From Methanobacteriota archaeon (lineage in GTDB: Archaea > Halobacteriota > Methanosarcinia > Methanosarcinales > Methanoperedenaceae): 5,818 bases of DNA. A model generated the notes under the pieces. That model had not been told where the DNA came from. It did no database searches and saw nothing but the letters and a program-made list of their open reading frames with translations. Shown piece after piece: positions 1 through 4,420 of this stretch. Location: assembly GCA_018900975.1 (NCBI GenBank), contig JAHIFK010000154.1:1-5818 (forward strand). The letters are read 5' to 3'. Numbering within the stretch: position 1 is the stretch's first letter; each line of letters opens with the position of its first letter. The translations under genes and the position numbers were made by a program.

Positions 1-161
1 TGTTCAATATCTTTTATCTTTTGCTGCTTTTCATTTATGTTCTCGTAATTTTTCAGCATATCAAGGAATGCATTCGAGCCTTCAAGAACATTCTGCGATT
101 CGTTCTCAAGCATGTTAAAAAAGTGTTTATCCTGTGGAATTATCCATTCTTTTAAACCCAT
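1..161 (-). CDS. DUF47 / PhoU-like phosphate-transport accessory protein, N-terminal part
   Basis: The 53 complete codons visible begin MGLKEWIIPQDKHFF and continue into an acidic, helical stretch ending NINEKQQKIKDIE. This opening (a Gly-Leu-Lys-x-Trp start, then PQDKxFFxMLE) is typical of the DUF47 family (COG1392, TIGR00153). These are PhoU-like helical-bundle proteins of roughly 210-220 residues, usually encoded beside a Pit-type phosphate permease and thought to act as its cytoplasmic regulator. The ATG at 159-161 is chosen because it is preceded on the minus strand by GAGAGAGG with a 9-nt spacer. The gene runs off the left edge, so the rest of the protein and any pit partner lie outside the window. 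Nothing in the visible part is broken. Family assignment rests on the N-terminus only. Confidence 0.72.
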   Translation of the reverse strand, partial: MGLKEWIIPQDKHFFNMLENESQNVLEGSNAFLDMLKNYENINEKQQKIKDIE

Positions 162-170
162 TTCAATCGT

Positions 171-191
171 CCTCTCTCTTTAAATATAATA
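171..191 (-). promoter_or_regulatory. Shine-Dalgarno and AT-rich promoter-like block of the DUF47 gene
   Basis: Read on the minus strand, GAGAGAGG (171-178) lies 9 nt before the ATG and is a credible ribosome binding site. Immediately upstream is TATTATATTTAAA (179-191), which resembles an archaeal TATA box. It is so close to the ATG that a TSS about 25 nt downstream would fall at the start codon and exclude the Shine-Dalgarno. The real TATA box may therefore lie further upstream, for example near 238-244. Confidence 0.4.
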
Positions 192-305
192 GTGCATCCT
201 GTCTTTATGTTTTTCTATTTTATTCCAATCTGTCTTCCTTATACAGTTTGAATAAAGAGCGCCTATCAATATATGGCTTTTCCCAAGAATATATAGATGC
301 TATAG

Positions 306-320
306 AAAATCAGTAGATTA
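306..320. repeat. 15-bp exact direct repeat, copy 1 (copy 2 at 4440-4454)
   Basis: The sequence AAAATCAGTAGATTA occurs identically here and at 4440-4454, in the same orientation. On the minus strand both copies are followed within about 25 nt by a TATATA-like run. In the second copy that run is the probable promoter of the CAX fragment. The two copies bracket all the gene remnants plus mscS and ftsZ. They could be pieces of a shared promoter, a recombination scar, or chance in AT-rich DNA. Confidence 0.5.
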
Positions 321-370
321 TGGAAGACATGTATGTGGCGGCTCTGCATCTCAAAGCGTCTAATTATATC

Positions 371-726
371 TATTTCTTTTGTGCCCAGAATTCCTGCTTA
401 AAGAAGGTTTCCGGCAATAGTATAAGCTGCAATGTTAGCTGTAAATTGAGCTGCTATTATGGGAAGTGCTTCACCCGGCACAGGTATAAAAACGGCATGT
501 TCCTTTAAAAAATCCGCCAGAACATCCAAAAATCCTGCATCGATCAGGACAAATACCAGTACTGTAACCGGAATAGTCATCCTGATAATTCAGGCGAAAC
601 CATGAAAACGATTTTGTGAATCCAGCCGATCTCAACCAGGAATTCTGCTGCAACAACTCCTATCACCATAACCAGGATTATGGTAAGAAGGTAATCAAGC
701 GACAGGTAAAAAGCATCATAGAGCAT
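371..726 (-). pseudogene. Nucleoside-recognition (Gate) domain membrane protein, degraded
   Basis: Two frames on the minus strand together read like one archaeal nucleoside-recognition/Gate (PF07670-type) membrane protein of normally about 300 residues. The first starts at the ATG 724-726 (MLYDAFYLSLDYLL, then ILVMVIGVVAAEFLVEIGW) and stops after SPELSG at about 580. A one-base shift then opens MTIPVTVLVFVLIDAGF, followed by LPIIAAQFTANIAAYTIAGN. The long middle part expected between these blocks is missing, so there is an internal deletion as well as a frameshift. After GNLL comes an in-frame TAA (398-400), beyond which the same frame still reads AGILGTKEI before similarity is lost. In-frame reading through the stop shows that the nonsense change came after a coding past. 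The native protein is a polytopic membrane protein of uncertain substrate. The family call is from memory of conserved segments. Confidence 0.58.
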
Positions 727-766
727 AAGATGTCTAATGACCTGTTACTTTGCCTTTTTGTAGGAC

Positions 767-883
767 TTATTCTTCGAACTCGTTTAATCTTTCTTTACAT
801 TTTCCAATTTCTTTATTCAAAATCTCGATTTTATTTGCATCAAGGGTATGTTTTAGACAAATTGATTTAACCTGTAATGGCTT
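767..883 (-). other. Orphan open frame with a charged, helical C-terminus-like sequence
   Basis: A 38-codon open frame on the minus strand has no ATG or GTG start and ends at the TAA 767-769. Its last part, LDANKIEILNKEIGKCKERL then NEFEE, has the heptad-like charge pattern of a coiled-coil tail. It begins inside the C-terminal end of the GDT1 remnant in another frame, so it may be the tail of a second gene joined there by deletion. I do not recognise the family, and chance is a fair alternative. Confidence 0.15.
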
Positions 884-1079
884 TTACATATTTCACACAA
901 TTTTGTCCCAATAAGTACGCCGATCAGGCTTATTAGTCCAAGCGCGAGTATTGCCCCTATAAACACAAAATATGGAGATTCATATTTTGCTGCCAGTGTT
1001 ATAGCTGAAAGCTGTGTCTTATCACCAAGCTCAGCAATGGCGATAAGCCCAAAAGTCATTAAAGTGGTGTTATATCCAT
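853..1079 (-). pseudogene. GDT1/TMEM165 (UPF0016) cation transporter half-protein, frameshifted and truncated
   Basis: The minus-strand frame from the ATG 1057-1059 encodes 68 residues containing IAELGDKTQLSAITLAAKYE and a second hydrophobic helix. The E-x-G-D-K-T motif is the signature of the UPF0016/GDT1 family, membrane exchangers for Mn2+ or Ca2+ against H+. Archaeal members can be single-repeat proteins of about 90 residues. The natural start is probably the ATG 1077-1079, preceded by AAAGGT, reading MDITPL and then TAA. One missing T would join it to the downstream MTFGL frame, since the two ATGs are 20 nt apart, not a multiple of 3. The C-terminus ends early as CEICKSHYRLNQFV instead of the expected second half of the repeat; the next frame reads YVKAITG, which fits the family better, so a second shift lies near 890. 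Translation from 1059 remains possible, but the protein would lack its end. Confidence 0.68.
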
Positions 1080-1103
1080 AATTTTACCTTTTTTTAAATA
1101 TTT

Positions 1104-1184
1104 TCATTTTTCAAAATTGAAAGTCATATCATCGATGTCTGCAAGAAAAAAGCCCGTTGCATTACGTTTCCTGATCAATTTCAT
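1104..1184 (-). other. Short open frame, 26 codons, unrecognised
   Basis: A minus-strand frame starting at ATG 1182-1184 reads MKLIRKRNATGFF and then LADIDDMTFNFEK before TGA. The composition looks protein-like, but the frame is too short to assign and has no convincing Shine-Dalgarno. It lies between the carbonic anhydrase fragment and the GDT1 fragment, both on the same strand, and may be another remnant or a chance frame. Confidence 0.15.
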
Positions 1185-1229
1185 GGAGTATTAAATTGCA
1201 TTGTGAGTTTAATTAATTTTTCATATTTT

Positions 1230-1475
1230 TTATCTATTAGTGTAATTGGTGCGTACAACTCTGCTGACAAAATCAGAGACATTGTCCTGTATATTACAGC
1301 AGCTTCCGATTATTATTGCAGAGCCAGGCTCATCAGCCCTTACGGTAGTATGCGGCGCAATATAGACGTCCCCTTTTATTTCCACGTTCCCTATAATCAC
1401 TGCCGATTCTGACACATAAGCGGCATCACTTACTCCGGGCATACATCCAGCAGGATTTTTCAATAGCATTATCAT
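1230..1475 (-). pseudogene. Gamma-class carbonic anhydrase (CamH-like), N-terminal fragment
   Basis: This 81-residue frame begins MIMLLKNPAGCMPGVSDAAY and proceeds through left-handed beta-helix hexapeptide repeats (VIIGNVEIKGDVYIAPH, TTVRADEPGS, IIIGSCCNIQDN). These match the N-terminal third of gamma-class carbonic anhydrases and their CamH relatives, which are normally about 170-210 residues and form trimers that hydrate CO2 with a His-bound metal. Right after NIQDN, where the family continues into the first metal-ligand His, the sequence changes to an unrelated tail (VSDFVSRVVRTNYTNR) and stops. All three metal-binding histidines are therefore absent and the fragment cannot be catalytic. 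The abrupt junction near 1285 suggests a deletion or rearrangement. The promoter and start look intact, with a TATA box about 27 nt upstream that would give a leaderless mRNA. Confidence 0.68.
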
Positions 1476-1480
1476 TTTTT

Positions 1481-1500
1481 ATGATAAGATATGATAAGAT
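1481..1500. repeat. Tandem 10-bp repeat, two copies
   Basis: ATGATAAGAT is repeated twice head to tail. It sits between the start of the carbonic anhydrase fragment (-) and the TATA-like element at 1500-1507, so it fills the TATA-to-start spacer of that promoter. A slipped duplication or a binding site for a regulator are both possible. Confidence 0.6.
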
Positions 1501-1510
1501 ATTTAAACTT
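1489..1510 (-). promoter_or_regulatory. TATA-box element of the carbonic anhydrase fragment; 22-bp element shared with 4030-4051
   Basis: On the minus strand the core reads TTTAAATA (1500-1507), an exact match to the archaeal TATA consensus. Its centre is about 28 nt from the ATG at 1475, the distance expected for transcription starting at or next to the start codon. The surrounding 22 bp match 4030-4051 at 21 positions in the same orientation, far beyond the TATA core itself. Confidence 0.55.
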
Positions 1511-1592
1511 AGAGGTTATTATGAAGTCCAGCCTTCTGAAAGGCTTAAAATAATTGAGAGAAAAAGAAGGCTAGGTGACTGAGGATACAACG

Positions 1593-1626
1593 CCCATACC
1601 CGATATTGATGATTTCCGGGTATGGG
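1593..1626. repeat. Perfect 10-bp inverted repeat with a 14-nt loop
   Basis: CCCATACCCG (1593-1602) pairs exactly with CGGGTATGGG (1617-1626). It lies inside the second open frame of the broken plus-strand stretch. No T-run follows on the plus strand, so it is not an obvious terminator. An operator-like or RNA-hairpin role is possible, as is an incidental palindrome in former coding sequence. Confidence 0.6.
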
Positions 1627-1814
1627 AAAACAGGCGTCTCAAGGGTTATTCGCCGGAACACTTTAATATAAATAATGAGGTACTGGTGCATGTTAAAGAG
1701 GAAATATGGACGAAATGAGGCTGAATATAATCTTTTGAACAGCATAGCATTAGGGTTTATTTTGCTTTTATCAAACCTGTTATTGCACTAACCGGGCATA
1801 ATCCGAAGAAAGCA

Positions 1815-1824
1815 TTTTTAAATA
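1815..1824 (+). promoter_or_regulatory. Probable TATA box of the MscS-type channel gene
   Basis: TTTTTAAATA lies about 35 nt before the ATG at 1855 and has a purine-rich stretch (GAAGAAAG) just upstream, as an archaeal BRE would. Transcription would start near 1846, leaving a leader of about 10 nt. The GGAG at 1849-1852 is only 2 nt from the ATG, so initiation is probably by a leaderless or short-leader route. The identical decamer occurs before the P-type ATPase at 4505-4514. Confidence 0.45.
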
Positions 1825-1854
1825 AGTGGCTCCATTATATTAATAGTTGGAGCT

Positions 1855-2763
1855 ATGATATCGATAGGTACAGTTTCTTTAGAAAGTCTCTTGACATTCA
1901 TATTTATTTTCATTCTAACACTGGTTGGAAGTAAATTATCATACGCTCTAGTAAGGAGAATATTGGATGATAAACTTTCCAAACGCATTTCCAAGTTAGT
2001 AGCAAGATTGACAGAATATGCGATTTTTTTACTTGGATCCTACTACGGCATATATTACGTGCTTAAATTGGATTTGAACGCCCTTATTGCTTCACTGGGA
2101 ATTATCAGTATTGTAGTTGCATTAGCGTCTCGGCAAATAATCCAAAATTTCATATCCGGAATACTGATATCAATTGAAAGACCGATCCGGATAGGCGACT
2201 GGGTTGAAGTTGGTATGCCAGGCATAAGTAGCAGTGTGCAAGGTATCAGCAAAGTAAAGGATGTTACACTAACACGAACGGTTCTAAGGAATAAGAATGG
2301 CAGATTGTTCTATATACCGAACTCTACTATAATATCGTCCAGTGTTATTAACTACACGAAATCTGGTTTTGTGGAACTCACAATACCACTTGTAATACCA
2401 TATACATACGATTCTGAAAAAGTCAAGAAAATCATCAAAAAAGAGGCGGACATGCATCCCAAAATACTTCCAAATGTACATCCTGAAGAAAAGTATATTA
2501 TAACTAAATTATTCAAATTAACAAATATTAAATTATATAAAAACCAGGTTAATATGAGTAGTTTCGAGCCAAATGTCCTAATATCTGATATTTCAGACTC
2601 CAAGATAACGCTAAACATAAGAATCTGGATAAGAGAAATAGACAAAAAAGATGAAATAATCTCTGAATTGTTAGAGACATCATTAAAGAAATTCAAAGAA
2701 GAAGACTTGAGTTTAAAAAATAAAGAGTCTTTGAACTTAAATTCCGAGTTAGATGTAATTTGA
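1855..2763 (+). CDS. MscS-family mechanosensitive ion channel
   Basis: The 302-residue protein is a small-conductance mechanosensitive channel of the MscS family, which opens under membrane tension to release solutes on hypo-osmotic shock. Hydrophobic helices lie at about 8-32, 50-70 and 74-108. The last is the pore helix TM3, continuing into ASRQIIQNFISGILISIERP and the family motif RIGDWVEV (112-119). The beta domain follows, with the typical LRNKNGRLFYIPNS (ending at 157) and INY segments. The alpha/beta C-terminal domain runs to about 260, ending in a Lys/Glu/Asn-rich tail. TM3 has fewer glycines than the E. coli pore helix. Length is close to E. coli MscS (286). It is transcribed alone, convergent with ftsZ, and its coding sequence is visibly more AT-rich than ftsZ or the ATPase, which may reflect transfer or weak selection. 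The ATG at 1855 is the only early Met. Confidence 0.9.
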   Translation: MISIGTVSLESLLTFIFIFILTLVGSKLSYALVRRILDDKLSKRISKLVARLTEYAIFLLGSYYGIYYVLKLDLNALIASLGIISIVVALASRQIIQNFISGILISIERPIRIGDWVEVGMPGISSSVQGISKVKDVTLTRTVLRNKNGRLFYIPNSTIISSSVINYTKSGFVELTIPLVIPYTYDSEKVKKIIKKEADMHPKILPNVHPEEKYIITKLFKLTNIKLYKNQVNMSSFEPNVLISDISDSKITLNIRIWIREIDKKDEIISELLETSLKKFKEEDLSLKNKESLNLNSELDVI

Positions 2764-2810
2764 ACCCGGTACTGAATGTAAATCTAACTTCATAATAATA
2801 AAAAGAAAAC

Positions 2811-2834
2811 GATGGGTGCCATTTATCACCCATC
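2811..2834. terminator. Hairpin between convergent mscS-type gene and ftsZ, likely bidirectional terminator
   Basis: GATGGGTG (2811-2818) and CACCCATC (2827-2834) form a perfect 8-bp stem with an 8-nt loop. On the plus strand a T-rich stretch follows within about 10 nt. On the minus strand the stem is followed directly by CGTTTTCTTTTTATTATTAT. Archaea terminate mainly on T-runs, so the T-rich flanks on both sides matter more than the stem. The position, 48 nt after one stop codon and 32 nt after the other, fits a shared terminator. Confidence 0.5.
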
Positions 2835-2865
2835 AGCAGTCCATTTATTTTTACTTATTCTATTC

Positions 2866-3843
2866 TTATTCGCCCGCCATAAAGGGGCTTGCGACCCCGG
2901 TGAGAACAGACATAACCCGCACTCTTCCTGTGAGGTTGCTGTCCACTTTTGCACCCCAGATAACCCGTTTGGTATTTGGCACCCTGTCCATGATGAGCTC
3001 ACCAGCAACAGCCACCTCTTCCAGTGTCATATCTTCACCGCCCACGATATGGATAAGGACACCATAGGTCGCTGACATGTCAGAGATATCCAGCAGGGGT
3101 ACTGCAAGCGCCTGGCTGACCGCCCTGGCAACCCTGTCTTCACCATCGCCCTCACCTATACCGATCGCGCAAATCCCGCCCCGCTCCATCACTGCCCTGA
3201 GGTCAGCATAGTCGAGGTTTATAAGACTGGGCTGGGTAATGGTCTCTGTTACGTTCTTGACAAATGCCCCAACCAGGGCATTGGCGACTGCAAGGGCCTC
3301 TTTTAGCGGCAGATTACCGGCTACCTCCCTGAGCTTGGAGTTATCAATAACAATTGTCGAATCGCAGCTCTCGGAAAGAGCTTTTATCGCATTCCGTGCC
3401 CTTTCTCTTCTTGCCATCTCGATCTTGAAAGGGATTGTTACGCATGAGATGGTGAGTATTCCCAGTTCGCGGGCAATTCCGGCAACTACTGGTATTGCCC
3501 CGGTGCCGGTCCCTCCGCCCAGACCTGCTACCAGGAATAAGAGGTTTACACCCTCAAGCTCTGCCCTTATCTCTGGAAGGTTCTCTTTTGTTGCCTCGGC
3601 GCCAACCTCAGGGTAGCCTCCACAACCGTGTCCTTTACATACCTTTTCTCCAAGTAAAATGAGTTTGTCTGCTTTGCTCATAGTTGCAAGATGGTTAACA
3701 TCCGTGTTAGCGGCTATGATTCTGCCACCTGCCATTCCTTTTTCTGCTATCCATGTAGTAATGTTGCAGCCGGCTCCACCCAGACCTACAACCGCGACTG
3801 AAGGTTTTGCAGCTCTTACCATTTCTTTTAAATCATTTGCCAT
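2866..3843 (-). CDS. ftsZ: Cell division GTPase FtsZ, archaeal type
   Basis: This 325-residue protein is a complete FtsZ, the tubulin-like GTPase that polymerises into the division ring at mid-cell. Visible motifs are the N-terminal glycine-rich loop GLGGAGCN (20-27), NTD (46-48), the tubulin signature GGGTGTG (109-115), PFKIEMARR (138-146) with the nucleotide-contacting Glu142 and Arg146, and the T7 loop NLDYADLRAV (209-218). Asp211 and Asp214 of that loop complete the GTPase site of the neighbouring subunit. The loop KVCKGHGCGGYPEVG (68-81) replaces the usual RGLGAG-type sequence and recalls archaeal FtsZ2-like proteins; subgroup assignment is tentative. The protein ends TGVASPFMAGE right after the core, without the long linker and C-terminal peptide that bind FtsA/SepF partners in bacteria. 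The ATG has GGAG 9 nt upstream. It stands alone here, not in a secE-nusG cluster. Confidence 0.95.
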   Translation of the reverse strand: MANDLKEMVRAAKPSVAVVGLGGAGCNITTWIAEKGMAGGRIIAANTDVNHLATMSKADKLILLGEKVCKGHGCGGYPEVGAEATKENLPEIRAELEGVNLLFLVAGLGGGTGTGAIPVVAGIARELGILTISCVTIPFKIEMARRERARNAIKALSESCDSTIVIDNSKLREVAGNLPLKEALAVANALVGAFVKNVTETITQPSLINLDYADLRAVMERGGICAIGIGEGDGEDRVARAVSQALAVPLLDISDMSATYGVLIHIVGGEDMTLEEVAVAGELIMDRVPNTKRVIWGAKVDSNLTGRVRVMSVLTGVASPFMAGE

Positions 3844-3852
3844 ATATAACTT

Positions 3853-3873
3853 CTCCGTTTATAATAATTTATA
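3853..3873 (-). promoter_or_regulatory. Ribosome binding site and proximal TATA-like element of ftsZ
   Basis: On the minus strand GGAG (3853-3856) precedes the ftsZ ATG with a 9-nt spacer. Just upstream is TATAAATTATTATAAAC (3857-3873), TATA-like but so close that a normal TSS spacing would leave the GGAG outside the message. The distal TTTAAATA at 4041-4048 could instead drive ftsZ with a leader of about 170 nt. The sequence alone does not decide. Confidence 0.45.
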
Positions 3874-3885
3874 CTCTAACTGGTT

Positions 3886-3993
3886 TTATTTACCCCCTCT
3901 TCGTTCTCGTTCTACTGCCGTTCCGGCGTGGGTAACCAGGAAGAACGGATTTATCTTCAGTAAGAACCTGTATTGGATTGCATAGGCATCATC
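3886..3993 (-). other. Start-less open frame upstream of ftsZ, possible C-terminal remnant
   Basis: A 35-codon frame on the minus strand runs from just after a TGA (3994-3996) to the TAA at 3886-3888 without any start codon. It reads DDAYAIQYRFLLKINPFFLV, then THAGTAVERERRGGK. Codon choice (GCC GGA ACG GCA GTA GAA) looks coding-like, and the mix of a short hydrophobic segment with a basic end could be the C-terminus of a lost protein. A second frame over the same DNA is also open, so chance is a serious alternative. No family recognised. Confidence 0.15.
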
Positions 3994-4029
3994 TCATTTA
4001 TGTAATCTTATTTCAGACGATATTACAAT

Positions 4030-4051
4030 ATATGATAAAATATTTAAACTT
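4030..4051 (-). promoter_or_regulatory. TATA-box element, second copy of the 22-bp element at 1489-1510
   Basis: It matches 1489-1510 at 21 of 22 positions in the same orientation. On the minus strand the core is TTTAAATA (4041-4048), which would start transcription near 4017. The next downstream gene on that strand is ftsZ, 170-odd nt away; only very short frames come first (for example MMPMQSNTGSY). On the plus strand it abuts the first open codons of the TerC-like fragment. Confidence 0.45.
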
Positions 4052-4221
4052 TGGGGCTCTTTGGAAGAACTCCCTATGGAGCAGATAATAAAATCCCGAT
4101 CATGGTCTCCCTGGGCGTCGTAGCTGCAATTCTCATCGCATCAGTGGCGTTATCAGTTATACGCGCGCGTATGCTGGAATACAGAGCAAGGGAGTTGAAG
4201 AAGTTTCAGGAGCATGAGTAG
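4051..4221 (+). pseudogene. TerC-like integral membrane protein, C-terminal fragment
   Basis: A plus-strand frame open from 4048 encodes LGLFGRTPYGADNK, then IPIMVSLGVVAAILIASVAL, then a basic tail ending RELKKFQEHE and TAG. There is no ATG before 4102, which lies inside the conserved block, so the N-terminal part of the protein is gone. The pattern K-I-P-x-x-x-S-L-G-V-V-A followed by a closing hydrophobic helix and Arg/Lys tail resembles the last transmembrane helix of TerC-family proteins. These are polytopic membrane proteins of roughly 250-330 residues linked to tellurite resistance and Mn2+ export. The break lies exactly at the 22-bp promoter-like element. It is convergent with the CAX fragment 47 nt away. 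The family call is tentative; another membrane transporter with a similar end is possible. Confidence 0.38.
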
Positions 4222-4267
4222 TTGAAAAGTGAAGGAAGGAAAGCTATCTGACCTGCATTCCGTACCC

Positions 4268-4381
4268 TTAGCTTTGTAATTTTTTTATTGGCACATCTTC
4301 CAATGTGGGTAAAATTGCAATGATCAGTACAGAAGCAAAAATCGCGGCAAGTTCCATCGTTGAAAATACCAGAGTCATCAT
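4268..4381 (-). pseudogene. CaxA/ChaA-type Ca2+/H+ antiporter fragment
   Basis: The minus-strand frame from ATG 4379-4381 encodes 37 residues: MMTLVFSTMELAAIFASVLI, then IAILPTLEDVPIKKLQS. The block MTLVFSxMELAAIFASVLI is very like the penultimate segment of calcium/cation:proton antiporters of the CAX family, where it is normally followed by SxDGESNWxEG and a last helix. Those following residues are missing and replaced by an unrelated end. The 300-odd residues that should precede it are also absent, because an in-frame TGA lies three codons upstream (4391-4393). It is therefore an internal piece of a Ca2+/H+ exchanger (normally about 350-400 residues). It lies divergently next to the P-type cation ATPase, a pump of overlapping function. 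Confidence 0.58.
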
Positions 4382-4420
4382 CCCTTTTTTTCACTGATTG
4401 ACAATTCTTGTTACAAAAGT

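Larger units (their letters stand above)
1481..1791 (+). pseudogene. Unrecognised coding-like stretch broken over three frames
   Basis: Three overlapping open frames follow each other with no gap. The first, ATG 1481 to TGA 1582, reads MIRYDKIFKLRGYYEVQPSE, then RLKIIERKRRLGD. The second, GTG 1575 to TGA 1718, reads VTEDTTPIPDIDDFRVW, then ENRRLKGYSPEHFNINNE. The third, ATG 1690 to TAA 1791, reads MLKRKYGRNEAEYNLL, then a hydrophobic helix. Each step moves the frame by +1. The first two look like one soluble, charged protein interrupted by an indel near 1575-1582. The third could be its continuation or the start of a separate small membrane protein. GAAGG at 1566-1570 is only 4 nt before the GTG, a weak ribosome site. 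I do not recognise the family. The alternative is three chance frames, but the composition is protein-like throughout. Confidence 0.3.
162..1854. other. Long tract without an intact gene, made of gene remnants
   Basis: About 1.7 kb separates the DUF47 start from the mscS start, and no full-length gene is found here on either strand. It holds at least three recognisable broken genes on the minus strand, a frame-broken coding-like stretch on the plus strand, and several short open frames with coding-like composition but no start or partner. The section 162-370 shows nothing beyond AT-rich sequence and one copy of a 15-bp repeat. I see no transposase, integrase or tRNA that would explain the breakage. 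Confidence 0.6.

Noticed and set aside
134..316. 60-codon plus-strand open frame at the left edge
   Set aside because: It lies across the start of the DUF47 gene on the opposite strand and has no recognisable motif or ribosome site.
398..400. In-frame TAA considered as a recoded codon
   Set aside because: The same gene also has a frameshift and an internal deletion, so a nonsense change in a dead gene is the simpler reading.
616..870. 84-codon plus-strand open frame
   Set aside because: It is antisense to the Gate-domain and GDT1 remnants, has a mixed hydrophobic composition typical of a shadow, and no start signal.
1481..1500. Tandem ATGATAAGAT considered as the start of a CRISPR-like or iteron array
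   Set aside because: Only two 10-bp copies without spacers, and no replication or Cas gene nearby.
2352..2696. 114-codon minus-strand open frame inside the MscS-type gene
   Set aside because: It is fully antisense to a clear MscS protein and its hydrophobicity follows from the opposite codon positions.
3239..3616. 125-codon plus-strand open frame inside ftsZ
   Set aside because: Antisense shadow of ftsZ; the Ala/Ser/Thr/Pro-rich translation is typical of reading such genes backwards.
4206..4394. 62-codon minus-strand frame overlapping the CAX fragment
   Set aside because: The neighbouring frame from 4381 carries the family-like MTLVFSxMELAAIFASVL, so the cysteine-rich alternative frame is a shadow.
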